Shown piece after piece: positions 1 through 8,956 of a stretch of DNA of 64,000 bases (its first letter is position 1; each line of letters starts with the position of its first letter). The notes beneath the pieces were generated by a model that was not told where the DNA came from, searched no databases, and was given only the letters and a program-made list of their open reading frames with translations. The translations under genes and the position numbers were made by a program. Source of the DNA: Bacteroidota bacterium (GTDB lineage Bacteria; Bacteroidota; Bacteroidia; Chitinophagales; JADJOU01); the NCBI GenBank assembly GCA_016713645.1, contig JADJOU010000006.1:153303-217302 (forward strand), read 5' to 3'.

Positions 1-49
1 TTCGCCCTTTAATTAAGCAGTTGTGGAATGCTGTATATTCTTCTGATTT

Positions 50-229
50 TTATTTTACATGATTGTCTCTTTTAAAGACTAAATCAATTGCTACAATTTG
101 CTCGTTGGTAACTGAGAATAGTTCTAATCTAATAGTTATGCGTGCCTTGTTATTTAGGGCAAACAATTTCTTTTCTCTAGTCAATCGAAAATGAGATGTG
201 CAAGTTTGCTCATCTCTGTAAATTGTCAT
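50..229 (-). pseudogene. possible C-terminal remnant of an unknown gene
   Basis: A 59-codon reading frame runs from an ATG at 229 to a TAA at 50-52. Its composition looks coding (FRLTREKKLFALNNKARITI...). Upstream on the same strand another frame reads GTDFWIKYTE before a stop, so this is probably the end of a longer gene broken by an indel. The rest of 1-353 shows nothing I recognise. No function can be assigned; it may also be a chance frame. Confidence 0.3.
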
Positions 230-353
230 GTAAGTAATGAAATCCTTTATTCTGTATATTTAATCCAAAAATCAGTGCCATCTATGCCAAACCATGTCGT
301 TCAAATAAATTTATTTCTGTCTTGCAGATAAGCATATTAATTTATCTCCTATG

Positions 354-1172
354 TTACCTGGCCCTTAAAAAAAATGCATTCGGTTTCTTATAAGGGGAGA
401 TTTTTTCAAATGCATACCTAGATTTTCTTCCGCTTATATTGCACGCATTGGCTTTTGCTGACATCTTGCCTGCAAACTTTATTTTAGAAGCAAATGTTGC
501 CATAGAAATATAAAACTTATTATCAATCAACTTATCTGCTTCGCTTTTTTCACTTGTGGAGTAAGACAGGAAGTTCCTAAATGTAACTGGAGATACCTCT
601 AGACCGAAGGTTTTCGAATCGCTTTGCTTTAAACTTTTATGACTTAAGTTAAAATCGCAATCAAAATAGACAGATCTGCTGATGGCAAATTTCGATACTT
701 GAATGGTACTCTTAGGAGGGAGTTGAATGATTTGCTTGGTCTTTTTGCTTTGTGAAGCCATAGAACCCGATGTCGCGCTATATCTATAATTGCTTTGAGG
801 ATAACCATATGCAGCCGCAATGACCGATAGTGCTGAAACACCCGCCGAGGAAGTTGACGATCGATAGGTTGTTCTTGACACTTCTTCGTCGTACCAATAC
901 TCATAAGATATTCCATTATTGATTAAATGGGAATGGTCCCAGTCTATATAGATAGGGATGTCTAATTTATTGGTTATCGAGAAGGATACTTGTCCGCCCA
1001 TTGCCCAGAAATCATAATTGATGAGCAGGTCTGGATTTTCAAATATATAGGCGTTATTCTCCAATTTTACTTCAGGAGATTTCGTCTCTAAAACTTGATA
1101 CATGGATGTGCATGAATTTAAAGTAAAAGCAAGTTTGCATGCTAGGCATAATTTTATCGCATAATCTTTCAT
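354..1172 (-). CDS. hypothetical lipoprotein
   Basis: 272 residues. The N-terminus has a hydrophobic stretch followed by a lipobox-like LNSC (cysteine near residue 21), so it is probably an outer-membrane or periplasmic lipoprotein. The segment around ITNKLDIPIYIDWDHS resembles beta-sandwich regions of uncharacterised Bacteroidota lipoproteins. A Ser/Thr-rich loop at about residues 100-145 is probably flexible. No catalytic motif is visible and the function is unknown. The ATG at 1172 is the only good start, since the signal sequence follows directly. The next clear gene, at 1352, is divergent. Confidence 0.7.
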   Translation of the reverse strand: MKDYAIKLCLACKLAFTLNSCTSMYQVLETKSPEVKLENNAYIFENPDLLINYDFWAMGGQVSFSITNKLDIPIYIDWDHSHLINNGISYEYWYDEEVSRTTYRSSTSSAGVSALSVIAAAYGYPQSNYRYSATSGSMASQSKKTKQIIQLPPKSTIQVSKFAISRSVYFDCDFNLSHKSLKQSDSKTFGLEVSPVTFRNFLSYSTSEKSEADKLIDNKFYISMATFASKIKFAGKMSAKANACNISGRKSRYAFEKISPYKKPNAFFLRAR

Positions 1173-1351
1173 TGGCTATATGGTGTTGGTTTAAAAATCT
1201 TTTTTGTATTCTATTTATGTATCGTCTTTTATTCGATACTCAAAAGTCCAAATTAATTTTCCTGGATATTTAAGATAGAATGCATATTTTTAGACATTAA
1301 TGGAAATTAATGTTTTTGTAAATCACTGATATTTATAACAATAGGTTAAAT

Positions 1352-2437
1352 TTGGATAGACAGTTTTCTAATTTTAAAGCCGTAGAAATTTTACAAATGA
1401 TGGATGCCGAAGAGCGTGCATTGGCAAAGAAATATATCCACCAATTTACCGCTCGAAAGCAAATTCGGGACTTGTACGACATCATCGAAAAGAAGTTGGA
1501 TCTGTTGTATATCGATAAAAAACAAGTTATCAAAGTATTAAAATTAGAGTCTAGCACCGCGAGCGATTTGATGAATAAATTGCATGCTGAATTGCGCACT
1601 TTCATTGAACGCCATCTCCATCACCACAGAGAATTCTCACTTTCTCAAGTTCAAAATGCTTTTCACTTCTATGCGCAGAAACAAGCGATTCATTATGTGC
1701 GTGAACTAGTAGAAACCCATGATATGGAGCGCCGCGCAGATGTTGCTGTATATCCTCTGGAACATCTCGATTGGTATCTCTTGATGAAGAGCAAAGAAGT
1801 ATTTGAGCGCAATACTACTCACCGACCCGCAGAACTGCAACCGATTCAATATGTAAAAAACTTGGATGTGTTTTATTGGGGCGAGCGCATACTCGCAGCT
1901 ATTGAAGACATCAATAGACATGCGATATACAATATTCCCTATGACAATCAAAATGTCCAAGAGATTATAAATTACATTGAAAAGAATTTATCTGATCAGG
2001 ATCTCTTATGCATGTATGCCTGGATTGGAAAATTGTTGGCGCTCTCTTATCCATTTGATCAGGGGACTTACAATAAGTATATCGCCATCATCGAAAGATT
2101 GCCAGAGAATGAATATGCTGAAGAGACAATTCGATCAATCACCTATTTATTGTCGAACATACTCAATAGGAATCGCGCAGTCTTAGGAGAAGATTTTCCG
2201 CGACTATATATTGAGCTTGTCGAAATCATGGCTCATCGGGGCGTTCTGATACTAGAAGAAAAATACATACAATTGTCTATTTTTAAGAATGTGATTCAAT
2301 TGGCCTTGTATGATGGGAGATTGGAATGGGCAGATGCCTTTTTCAAGCGATACAAATCCTATTTGCCAGGGGAGGCATCGCGGTTGTTTATAAGCCTGCA
2401 TATTGATCGAGCACATGGATGTGAAAGAATCACATAA
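1352..2437 (+). CDS. hypothetical protein, N-terminal piece of a frameshifted gene
   Basis: 361 residues from a TTG start (DRQFSNFKAVEILQMMD...). It is mostly alpha-helical and charged, with no signal peptide or membrane segment, so it is probably cytoplasmic. No known domain was recognised. The frame ends at 2435-2437, but the overlapping frame from 2403 continues with the same helical, charged style. The two are best read as one protein of about 480 residues interrupted by a one-base insertion or two-base deletion near 2400-2440. Function unknown. Confidence 0.6.
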   Translation: MDRQFSNFKAVEILQMMDAEERALAKKYIHQFTARKQIRDLYDIIEKKLDLLYIDKKQVIKVLKLESSTASDLMNKLHAELRTFIERHLHHHREFSLSQVQNAFHFYAQKQAIHYVRELVETHDMERRADVAVYPLEHLDWYLLMKSKEVFERNTTHRPAELQPIQYVKNLDVFYWGERILAAIEDINRHAIYNIPYDNQNVQEIINYIEKNLSDQDLLCMYAWIGKLLALSYPFDQGTYNKYIAIIERLPENEYAEETIRSITYLLSNILNRNRAVLGEDFPRLYIELVEIMAHRGVLILEEKYIQLSIFKNVIQLALYDGRLEWADAFFKRYKSYLPGEASRLFISLHIDRAHGCERIT

Positions 2438-2804
2438 ATTATTGGCGAAAATTGAAAAGAGCAGCGATGATATTTATATTCTATTGGACACAAAAATTTT
2501 ATGGCTTCAGAATTACCTCATTGATTATACAGAGAAGTTGGATTATGAATTGGGATTTTTACATGCTTATGCAAAGAAGATCGTCTATTTTATTGAGCAA
2601 CACGATGTGAATCAAGCGGCTCGTCAACGAGCAAAAAAATGGGTAGAATATGTAGTGCAACTAATGAAATGCAATAATAGTGCGGCTTTTGATAAGTTTC
2701 TTTTGAAATTGGAAGAGGATGTCGATTTTTTAAAGCGACATTGGCTAAAAAGAATTGTAGAGATGAGGATGGAATTGTTGCGCAAGGGAGAAAAAAAAAG
2801 GTGA
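2403..2804 (+). CDS. hypothetical protein, C-terminal piece of the frameshifted gene
   Basis: 133 codons in a different frame from the piece starting at 1352, overlapping it by 35 bases. Coding sense becomes clear from about MDVKESHKLLAKIEKSSDD onward. The strongly helical, Lys/Glu-rich sequence ends in a basic tail (LLRKGEKKR). It has no plausible start of its own beyond a TTG, which supports it being the displaced C-terminus of the upstream gene. Confidence 0.55.
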   Translation: MIEHMDVKESHKLLAKIEKSSDDIYILLDTKILWLQNYLIDYTEKLDYELGFLHAYAKKIVYFIEQHDVNQAARQRAKKWVEYVVQLMKCNNSAAFDKFLLKLEEDVDFLKRHWLKRIVEMRMELLRKGEKKR

Positions 2805-2836
2805 GTCCTTGACTTGTTCTGCGGGGGAACTAGAAA

Positions 2837-2968
2837 TTATTCTGTAATTTCTATTCTTTCCGTTTGCCCCCCAATATTATGGCACGGGAAAGTTTCGCTA
2901 TCTGCGGTTGTGACAACCACATCGATTAGCCCCTCTGGAAGCGGACCTTCGAGCACATAAGTGCTATT
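2837..2968 (-). pseudogene. short gene remnant, minus strand
   Basis: On the minus strand a stop-free stretch of about 43 codons reads like the end of a secreted or beta-rich protein (STYVLEGPLPEGLIDVVV..., then a TFPCHNIGG segment) and ends with TAA at 2837-2839. It has no start codon and a TGA lies just upstream. It sits directly downstream of the polysaccharide operon and may be what is left of a deleted gene. No function can be named. Confidence 0.3.
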
Positions 2969-3032
2969 GATTTTTCATAATACTTTTCTGAATTATATTC
3001 AACAGCGAACAATTACATAGATCTTCAGAAAC

Positions 3033-4154
3033 CTATCTATTGCGCTTGTATACCTTCATCGTCCTATCCACAAACATTTTCAACCCATACTCTTTTTGGA
3101 CAATATCCAATCCTCGATGAATTCTCGCCGTTTTTAATTCTTGAGATTCCAACACTTCCTCCATGGAACTTCGAATAGAGGCCGCTTCGTGCGGATTAAA
3201 ATACCCAACGGCATCCACGCCCACTTCAGGCATAGATGATATATTCGAACAGACAACTGGTGTGCCACACGCCATTGCCTCGACAATCGGCAAGCCATAG
3301 CATTCATACAAACTCGGATAGACAAACAAACTAGCCGCTTGATAAAAATCAATCAATTCTGCATCATCCACTGTGGTTAAAATTCTAACCCCAATCAAAT
3401 TCTTATTCCGTATTAAATTATGAACTTCTTCTAAATAAGTAGTTCCCCTTCCAATGAGGATGAGCTCATAGTCTGCGGACAATTTGCTCTGAGCAAATGC
3501 CTCCACCAATTTTAGTTGATTCTTCCGCGGATTAAAACTATTCACGCATAAAATAAATGGCTTGTCAATGACATATTTATCTGCGGTTTTCTTTAGCTTT
3601 TCTTCGTTGCGAATGCTCGTAAAACGGCTATCTACAGGTAGTGGGATGATTTCTATTTTACTTGCACTCACCCCGTATAAATTGACTAAATCCATTTTAG
3701 TCTGATTGGATACAGTAATAATTGCATCTGCATCACGACAGGCTTTTTTCGTCTTATATCGATACATTCGGCGATCGATGGCGGCATAAAATTCGGGATA
3801 GTGCTCGAAGATGAGATCGTGGATGGTCACGACTTTTTTTCCTTTAAAACGACCGATGTTGAATGGCAATTCAGCGCTGGTGCCGTGGTAGACATCTATG
3901 TCATGTTCAATCAGAGAATCGGTAATTTTAAAACTTCGCCACAGCGGACTGATTTTTTTATAAATAAAATTGGTGGGTTCAATAATCTGAATTGAATGAT
4001 TCTCTTTCAAAAAGGAGATGCGCTGTTTGGGCGTATACAAAAACAAGTCGTGCTCGGGATAGAATTCGCGCAGACCAAGAATCAACATCCTATTGTAGAC
4101 GCCAAGTCCCGACTGATTCATAAAAGCCCTTTTAGCATCTATCCCTATGCGCAT
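3033..4154 (-). CDS. glycosyltransferase family 4 (group 1)
   Basis: 373 residues with the layout of a GT-B retaining glycosyltransferase. The N-terminal acceptor domain contains the usual glycine loop (NQSGLGVYNRML). The C-terminal nucleotide-sugar domain has FILCVNSFNPRKNQ and the family E-x7-E signature in ECYGLPIVEAMACGTPVV, around residue 290. It probably transfers a sugar from an NDP-sugar to a surface glycan at the cytoplasmic face of the inner membrane. It is the last gene of a tight three-gene minus-strand unit, one base from the GT2 gene. The exact donor and acceptor cannot be read from sequence. Confidence 0.88.
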   Translation of the reverse strand: MRIGIDAKRAFMNQSGLGVYNRMLILGLREFYPEHDLFLYTPKQRISFLKENHSIQIIEPTNFIYKKISPLWRSFKITDSLIEHDIDVYHGTSAELPFNIGRFKGKKVVTIHDLIFEHYPEFYAAIDRRMYRYKTKKACRDADAIITVSNQTKMDLVNLYGVSASKIEIIPLPVDSRFTSIRNEEKLKKTADKYVIDKPFILCVNSFNPRKNQLKLVEAFAQSKLSADYELILIGRGTTYLEEVHNLIRNKNLIGVRILTTVDDAELIDFYQAASLFVYPSLYECYGLPIVEAMACGTPVVCSNISSMPEVGVDAVGYFNPHEAASIRSSMEEVLESQELKTARIHRGLDIVQKEYGLKMFVDRTMKVYKRNR

Positions 4155-4155
4155 A

Positions 4156-4953
4156 TTATGTATTTACTTTTCGCTCTAGTGCCAACCAATATTTATAAGT
4201 CACGCCTATGCTGGTAATTCCTGCGCCCACAATTCCTCTCCATCCATCCAATATTCCTCCCCATAAAATGAGCGACTTAAAAAACCGAAATACGCCGCTG
4301 AACAATAATTTAAACCACAAAGTCCAAGCAGATTTTAACCACACTTGATCTGTAGATAGAAGTGCATATTTAGAAGACTTCAATATATGTTCATCGATGG
4401 ACTGATGCGTAATGTGGAGTATATCTAAAGGGATGTGCGTGGATTTTAAATCGCTGTTAAATAGAACGGTTTCATGCGGAATGCTTCCGCCCCATTTAGC
4501 GCAGCCCTTTCTCCATAGACGCACTTTTTTGTCGGGATACCATTCTCCATGCCTCATCCATTTGCCTATATAATTGTTCAATCGGTTGAATGAAATGATA
4601 TCAAAAGATTCAAATGATTTTGAGTCCTTCAATTTCTCTCGCAATGCCGGTGATAAATATTCATCGGCATCCATACTCAAAATATAATCGCCCTTTGCCT
4701 GCTCATTGCCAAAATTCTTTTGGTCGATATAATTATCCCATTTCCTTTGCAAGACTTTAGCGCCGCATTGTTCTGCCAATAAAACCGTATTATCGGTGGA
4801 ATAAGAATCTACCACAATAATTTCATTACAGATATCGGCGAGGCTTTCGATACATCGACCAATATTTTTCGCTTCATTGTATGTAATGATTACTGCGCTG
4901 ATACGGGTGGACATGTAATTTGATTGAAGATGAAAAATGGAATGGAAAACCAT
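4156..4953 (-). CDS. glycosyltransferase family 2 (WaaE/KdtX-like)
   Basis: GT-A type glycosyltransferase of about 252-265 residues. ISAVIITYNEAKNIGRC is the typical N-terminal nucleotide-binding strand, and MDADEYLS carries the metal-binding acidic motif. The overall pattern (DSYSTDNT, FGNEQAKGDYILSMDADE) matches the LPS-core or O-antigen family related to WaaE. The more likely start is the internal ATG at 4914 (MSTRISAV), because the 13 preceding residues look non-coding. Even so it overlaps the end of the O-antigen ligase-like gene by about 25 bases, consistent with translational coupling. A hydrophobic stretch near the C-terminus suggests membrane association. Confidence 0.85.
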   Translation of the reverse strand: MVFHSIFHLQSNYMSTRISAVIITYNEAKNIGRCIESLADICNEIIVVDSYSTDNTVLLAEQCGAKVLQRKWDNYIDQKNFGNEQAKGDYILSMDADEYLSPALREKLKDSKSFESFDIISFNRLNNYIGKWMRHGEWYPDKKVRLWRKGCAKWGGSIPHETVLFNSDLKSTHIPLDILHITHQSIDEHILKSSKYALLSTDQVWLKSAWTLWFKLLFSGVFRFFKSLILWGGILDGWRGIVGAGITSIGVTYKYWLALERKVNT

Positions 4954-6146
4954 GCTACGCCCAATTGAGCCTCTAGTGTTTGCTCGACCAACATAGATAC
5001 AATTGCAATGATGGTGAATAGAAAGAGATACAAATTATGTTCTTTGTATGATTTATAGATATTGGCGAGAAAAACCCCTGCGAACAATAAAACACCTAGC
5101 AAGCCATTGGCAGCAAAAGTCCATATAAATTGATTGTGCGGCATTTTAATATAGGTATCTGCTTCAGGAAAATGATCTCCGTAGATTTCACGCTTCATTT
5201 CGTCCTCCACATCTCCTTCTCCAACGCCCATGAGCATATTTCTCTTCGCTATACTCAACCCGTGCATGATAGAATTAATGCGCTCCCCATCTGAATAAGA
5301 TGCAACATTATTCTGTCGATATTGCTCCCAATCGTATTTCATATAGGCCAATTTGCTGCGCAAACTCGGGATATATTGACTAGATAAAAATATGGCAGTG
5401 CCAATGCATGAGATCATGATAATACTTTCAAAATATTTTTTGGAATGGAAAACAAAATAGAGGAATGAAATTGCGAATACGATATACGTCGCAATAATGC
5501 CGCTTCGAACGGCCAAAATATGCACAAAAACAAAAAAGTATATGGAGAAAAATAGTCCCCAGGTATTTCTTTCATACAAATACAAACCCAATCCGAAGAT
5601 GCAAGCCACAGCATAGAAAAGGGAGAATCGAATGTGATTGAAAAATGGCACTGGTAGATGTTCTCCGCGCAATAAGCCACTTGAATACTCTTCCAAATGA
5701 ATCACATAATCGAATAGAACGATGAGCGATGCAATAAATAGCAATGCAAACAGCGCGTATGCTATTCTCCTAAAATCATATGCTGAGAAATTTGGCAAAA
5801 ACAAGGCCATCATGGGACATAATAATAGGGGCAATTTTATTCGAATGCGATCCCAATAATACGTGTGATTCTCGCTCCATATGCCGCTCAATATCATCCA
5901 AGCCACAAGGGCAATCATCAAATAATACGCGATATTGTGATTCGATTTTGGTTTGTTGAAATAGATATGCACTATGGATGCCAGACCAAAAAGCGCCATG
6001 GAAATGCTCATCACCGCATTCATTTTAAACATCCCGATAATAATGCCGAGTATGCTCAAAAGTAGGATAGGTTGTGTATCGTATTTTTTATGGATCAAAG
6101 ACATATTTTGTCTAACAATAGTAGTGATTTTTTTAGGAATTTGCAA
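4890..6146 (-). CDS. O-antigen ligase/polymerase-like membrane protein (Wzy_C family)
   Basis: 418 residues with about ten hydrophobic membrane segments and a large loop after the middle. The segment near IAKRNMLMGVGEGDVEDE and MPHNQFIWTFAANGLLG matches the Wzy_C signature (conserved GVG and HNQF near the large periplasmic loop). The family joins or polymerises lipid-linked glycans on the periplasmic side of the inner membrane. Two glycosyltransferases follow in the same operon, so this is a small surface-polysaccharide module. Ligase versus polymerase cannot be told apart from sequence. Confidence 0.82.
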   Translation of the reverse strand: MQIPKKITTIVRQNMSLIHKKYDTQPILLLSILGIIIGMFKMNAVMSISMALFGLASIVHIYFNKPKSNHNIAYYLMIALVAWMILSGIWSENHTYYWDRIRIKLPLLLCPMMALFLPNFSAYDFRRIAYALFALLFIASLIVLFDYVIHLEEYSSGLLRGEHLPVPFFNHIRFSLFYAVACIFGLGLYLYERNTWGLFFSIYFFVFVHILAVRSGIIATYIVFAISFLYFVFHSKKYFESIIMISCIGTAIFLSSQYIPSLRSKLAYMKYDWEQYRQNNVASYSDGERINSIMHGLSIAKRNMLMGVGEGDVEDEMKREIYGDHFPEADTYIKMPHNQFIWTFAANGLLGVLLFAGVFLANIYKSYKEHNLYLFLFTIIAIVSMLVEQTLEAQLGVAWFSIPFFIFNQITCPPVSAQ

Positions 6147-6215
6147 TTTGGATTGCCCTTTCAGAATATCGAGAGACCAGCTTTAAGACAATCTATACAA
6201 AATGCAATGCGCACA

Positions 6216-7295
6216 TTATTCGCCAAGGACGATGTATTTATTCCACAATAAAACAGCGAGGAAAATCAAAGCAGTGCCTTGATGCAAAACCCCATAAAGC
6301 GGGGGCACAGAGCCAATACAATTTGCTACAGTGAATAATCCCAATAGCAATTGAATCACAATGAGGAGGAATAGGATGCCACCGCTTTTAGCAAGAGAAG
6401 AAAAATTCTTGCTGATGGTATAATAATAAATAGTACCCAATGTGACTAAATAGGCAGTGAATCGATGAGCCAATTGAACATAGGCCTTAATAGCAGCATT
6501 GGATTCATAATCGATGATATTCACTGAATCTAGCTGTCCGTTTAAGATAGAAATAAACCTAGGTAAATCCACCCAGATAGACCATTCTGGAAAAATCAAC
6601 CCAGCGCGCATTCCCGCCATTAAACCACCTAAGCCAATTTGAAATAGGGTAAGCCACAACAAGCCTTTCAACAAAGCTTGAATGGGAGGATGTTTCAAAG
6701 CGATTGCTTCTCTATCTTTATAAACGATGAATGCTGTCCAAAGCAAATAAGCAAATAGCCCAGTTGCCAGCATCAGGTGTATCACCAATTTATAGGCACT
6801 CACCCAAGTGCGCTTGTCTTCGCTCAATCCACTTGCCACCATAATCCAACCGAATGTCGCCACCGCAGTTGCCATTAAAATAACCACGCCCAATCGCTTG
6901 ATGATATCGGTGCTCAACCATTTCTTTATCACAAAAAATAAAAAGGGAAATAGAAAAATAAATCCAATGCTTCGCGCCCAAAGGCGGTGAAAGTATTCCC
7001 AAAAATAGATTTTCTTAAATGCTTCGATGTCCATATCTGCATGAAGCGATTGAAATTGAACGGATGCAAAAGTCTTGTATTTGTCAAATGCTATTTGCCA
7101 TTCTGCTTGATTGAGTGGCGGCAATGTTCCTTTGATAATTTCCCATTCTGTAATGGAAAGTCCTGAATTGGTCAAACGCGTAATCCCTCCAATCACCACC
7201 TGTACAAAGACGAGTATGAGTCCCAAAACAAGCCATCGAAAAACAATCTTTCTATGTTCACCAGAAATATTTTGAATTGAAGCAGGCATCGTCAA
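6216..7295 (-). CDS. ctaA: heme A synthase (COX15/CtaA family)
   Basis: 359 residues, eight predicted membrane helices. It converts heme O to heme A for cytochrome c oxidase, in the inner membrane. Family hallmarks: GGITRLTNSGLSITEW after the first helix, and histidines that ligate heme in EYFHRLWAR, KLVIHLML, QLAHRFTA and VLHQGTAL. The loop after helix 1 (KGTLPPLNQAEWQ...) is that of the COX15-like (type 2) branch found in mitochondria, proteobacteria and Bacteroidota. It indicates aerobic respiration. Not in an obvious oxidase cluster here. Confidence 0.93.
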   Translation of the reverse strand: MTMPASIQNISGEHRKIVFRWLVLGLILVFVQVVIGGITRLTNSGLSITEWEIIKGTLPPLNQAEWQIAFDKYKTFASVQFQSLHADMDIEAFKKIYFWEYFHRLWARSIGFIFLFPFLFFVIKKWLSTDIIKRLGVVILMATAVATFGWIMVASGLSEDKRTWVSAYKLVIHLMLATGLFAYLLWTAFIVYKDREAIALKHPPIQALLKGLLWLTLFQIGLGGLMAGMRAGLIFPEWSIWVDLPRFISILNGQLDSVNIIDYESNAAIKAYVQLAHRFTAYLVTLGTIYYYTISKNFSSLAKSGGILFLLIVIQLLLGLFTVANCIGSVPPLYGVLHQGTALIFLAVLLWNKYIVLGE

Positions 7296-7354
7296 CAGTT
7301 TTTATAGGTAGTTTATAAATCCAATTCTTTGGACTTAAATTGAAATCTCTGCGA

Positions 7355-8035
7355 TTATTTTGCAGGCAAAATCTTTGTAACACTCTCTCCAAAACCAACG
7401 CGCACGCCATCTTTTGTGGCAAAACCGCGCAGTGTATTGGTGTCGCCATCTTGCAAAAACAAACGCGTACTGCCGTCATTCATGGGAATAGGTTTAGTTC
7501 CCTTCCAACCTAATTCCAACATGGAGCCATAAGAGTCCTCTGTTGGACCTGATATCGTGCCAGAAGCCAAGATATCTCCAATATTCATATTGCAGCCATT
7601 GACTGTGTGATGCGCCAATTGTTGACACATATTCCAATACATAAATTTAAAATTCGAATGACAAATAGTCTGCTCTTTTCCGCCTTGAGGTGTAATCGAA
7701 ACTTCCAATTGAATATCGTAATTCTTTTTTCCCTCGAAACTCAAATAGGGCAATACTTGTGGGTCTTGAACTTCGCCTGCAACCCTGAAAGGCTCTAGGG
7801 CCTCAAGGGTAACAACCCAAGGTGAAATGACTGAAGCAAAGTTCTTTGCCAAGAATGGCCCCAACGGAACATATTCCCATTGCTGAATATCACGAGCCGA
7901 TAAATCGTTGAATAAGATTAAACCAAATATATGATCTTCTGCTTGTGCCGTGCTGATGCTATCTCCCCAATTCATTGCCTTTGCCAATGATAAAACCCAC
8001 TTCCAATTCAAAATCCAATCTCTTGGATGGACCAA
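7355..8035 (-). CDS. fahA: fumarylacetoacetase, C-terminal piece
   Basis: True homology starts at about residue 27, with the segment [19 protein letters not shown] (metal-binding Asp), followed by [20 protein letters not shown] and the late family motif [12 protein letters not shown]. It ends at a normal family C-terminus. The first ~25 residues of the frame are an out-of-frame overlap with the middle piece. Downstream lies ctaA; no other tyrosine-degradation gene is adjacent, but 3-hydroxyanthranilate genes occur at 55-57 kb. Confidence 0.88.
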   Translation of the reverse strand: MVHPRDWILNWKWVLSLAKAMNWGDSISTAQAEDHIFGLILFNDLSARDIQQWEYVPLGPFLAKNFASVISPWVVTLEALEPFRVAGEVQDPQVLPYLSFEGKKNYDIQLEVSITPQGGKEQTICHSNFKFMYWNMCQQLAHHTVNGCNMNIGDILASGTISGPTEDSYGSMLELGWKGTKPIPMNDGSTRLFLQDGDTNTLRGFATKDGVRVGFGESVTKILPAK

Positions 8036-8264
8036 AAATAGGCGGTTCAGTCTCTACTGGTCGAGTCTGACCCTTTGGTCTATAAATGGAAGCCCCTGAG
8101 GGCAAAATCGAAGAAGCCCTTCCGTGATAGCCCACGGGCAGATGTTTCCAGTTTGGCAACAGCGCATTTGCTGGATCTCTAAACATCACGCCCACATTGT
8201 ATGCATGATCTTTGCTGCTGTAGAAATCGGTATAATCCCCCACTTTAACGGGCATCAACATCAC
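7959..8264 (-). CDS. fahA: fumarylacetoacetase, middle piece
   Basis: 101 residues carrying the start of the catalytic domain. [17 protein letters not shown] holds the metal-binding Asp, [17 protein letters not shown] the conserved substrate loop, and [13 protein letters not shown] the metal-ligand glutamates. The frame is lost at a run of four G (7965-7968 on the plus strand, CCCC), where three would restore reading into the next piece. All active-site residues are retained across the pieces. Confidence 0.85.
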   Translation of the reverse strand: MMLMPVKVGDYTDFYSSKDHAYNVGVMFRDPANALLPNWKHLPVGYHGRASSILPSGASIYRPKGQTRPVETEPPIFGPSKRLDFELEVGFIIGKGNELGR

Positions 8265-8638
8265 CGCTTCCTGCTTGCAATTAAGCCGTTCTTGATGTCT
8301 GCATGATTTTTCAACGAGGTATTATCTGACTTCAACAAGATAGCAATATCATAGCGAACCTTATTGGTCGTGGGTTTGCCCAATCCAATAAAATCATTGA
8401 GGTAGTTTTGATTCACCGTATTGATGGGAATATCAAGGAACTTATTTTCAACCAACCAAGTGAGGTCGAGTATCATATCGCCAATCGCAACTCCTGCTCT
8501 TGGGCTCTTTGTCGCCGTTTTAAAAATCCCGAAAGGAATATTTTGTATTGAAAAATCTGAATTTTGAGGGATATTCACCCAACTGGTCCAATCAAAAGGT
8601 ATTTGCATAGATATGAATTTTGCAGGGCAAATATCCAC
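8261..8638 (-). CDS. fahA: fumarylacetoacetase, N-terminal piece (gene split by two frameshifts)
   Basis: 125 residues matching the N-terminal SH3-like domain of fumarylacetoacetase, the last enzyme of tyrosine/homogentisate breakdown (fumarylacetoacetate to fumarate plus acetoacetate). [11 protein letters not shown] and [12 protein letters not shown] are typical. The frame ends at a TGA just after NGLIASRK, while the next frame continues with the expected catalytic-domain start. The break is near 8265-8272 and a one-base loss accounts for it. All three pieces together (7355-8638) give a normal-length enzyme of about 425 residues. Confidence 0.85.
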   Translation of the reverse strand: MDICPAKFISMQIPFDWTSWVNIPQNSDFSIQNIPFGIFKTATKSPRAGVAIGDMILDLTWLVENKFLDIPINTVNQNYLNDFIGLGKPTTNKVRYDIAILLKSDNTSLKNHADIKNGLIASRKR

Positions 8639-8698
8639 TTTTTTGACGAAAAAACCATTTGTTTATTGTCCCTTCATTGGGAAGTAAATAGTCCTAAT

Positions 8699-8923
8699 TT
8701 ACACTATTTTTACCTTATTCTCTTGAAACTCAACGACCATACCGCGATAAATCTTGTTGCGCTTGCGCACTTCTATTTCGCCGTTGACCATAACATATCC
8801 CTCATCGATGGCTGCATTGGCAGCTCCACCATTTTCAACCCAACCAAGTGCTTTGAGCAATTGGTTGAGTTGAATGTATTCTCCTCGGAGTTCAAATGTT
8901 TCCATTTCCTTTAATTTGCGCAC
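8699..8923 (-). CDS. S4-domain RNA-binding protein (YbcJ-like)
   Basis: About 68-74 residues making up a single S4 RNA-binding fold: YIQLNQLLKALGWVENGGAANAAIDEGYVMVNGEIEVRKRNKI is divided between two conserved helices and the VNG...R.R turn. It resembles the YbcJ/YaaA-type small S4 proteins that bind structured RNA. The internal ATG at 8905 (METFELRGEY) is the better start. Its 3' end lies about 60 bases upstream of the frameshifted fumarylacetoacetase start. No specific substrate can be named. Confidence 0.85.
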   Translation of the reverse strand: MRKLKEMETFELRGEYIQLNQLLKALGWVENGGAANAAIDEGYVMVNGEIEVRKRNKIYRGMVVEFQENKVKIV

Positions 8924-8956
8924 AATAAAGGGATATTATTTAAGATTTCAAAAATA

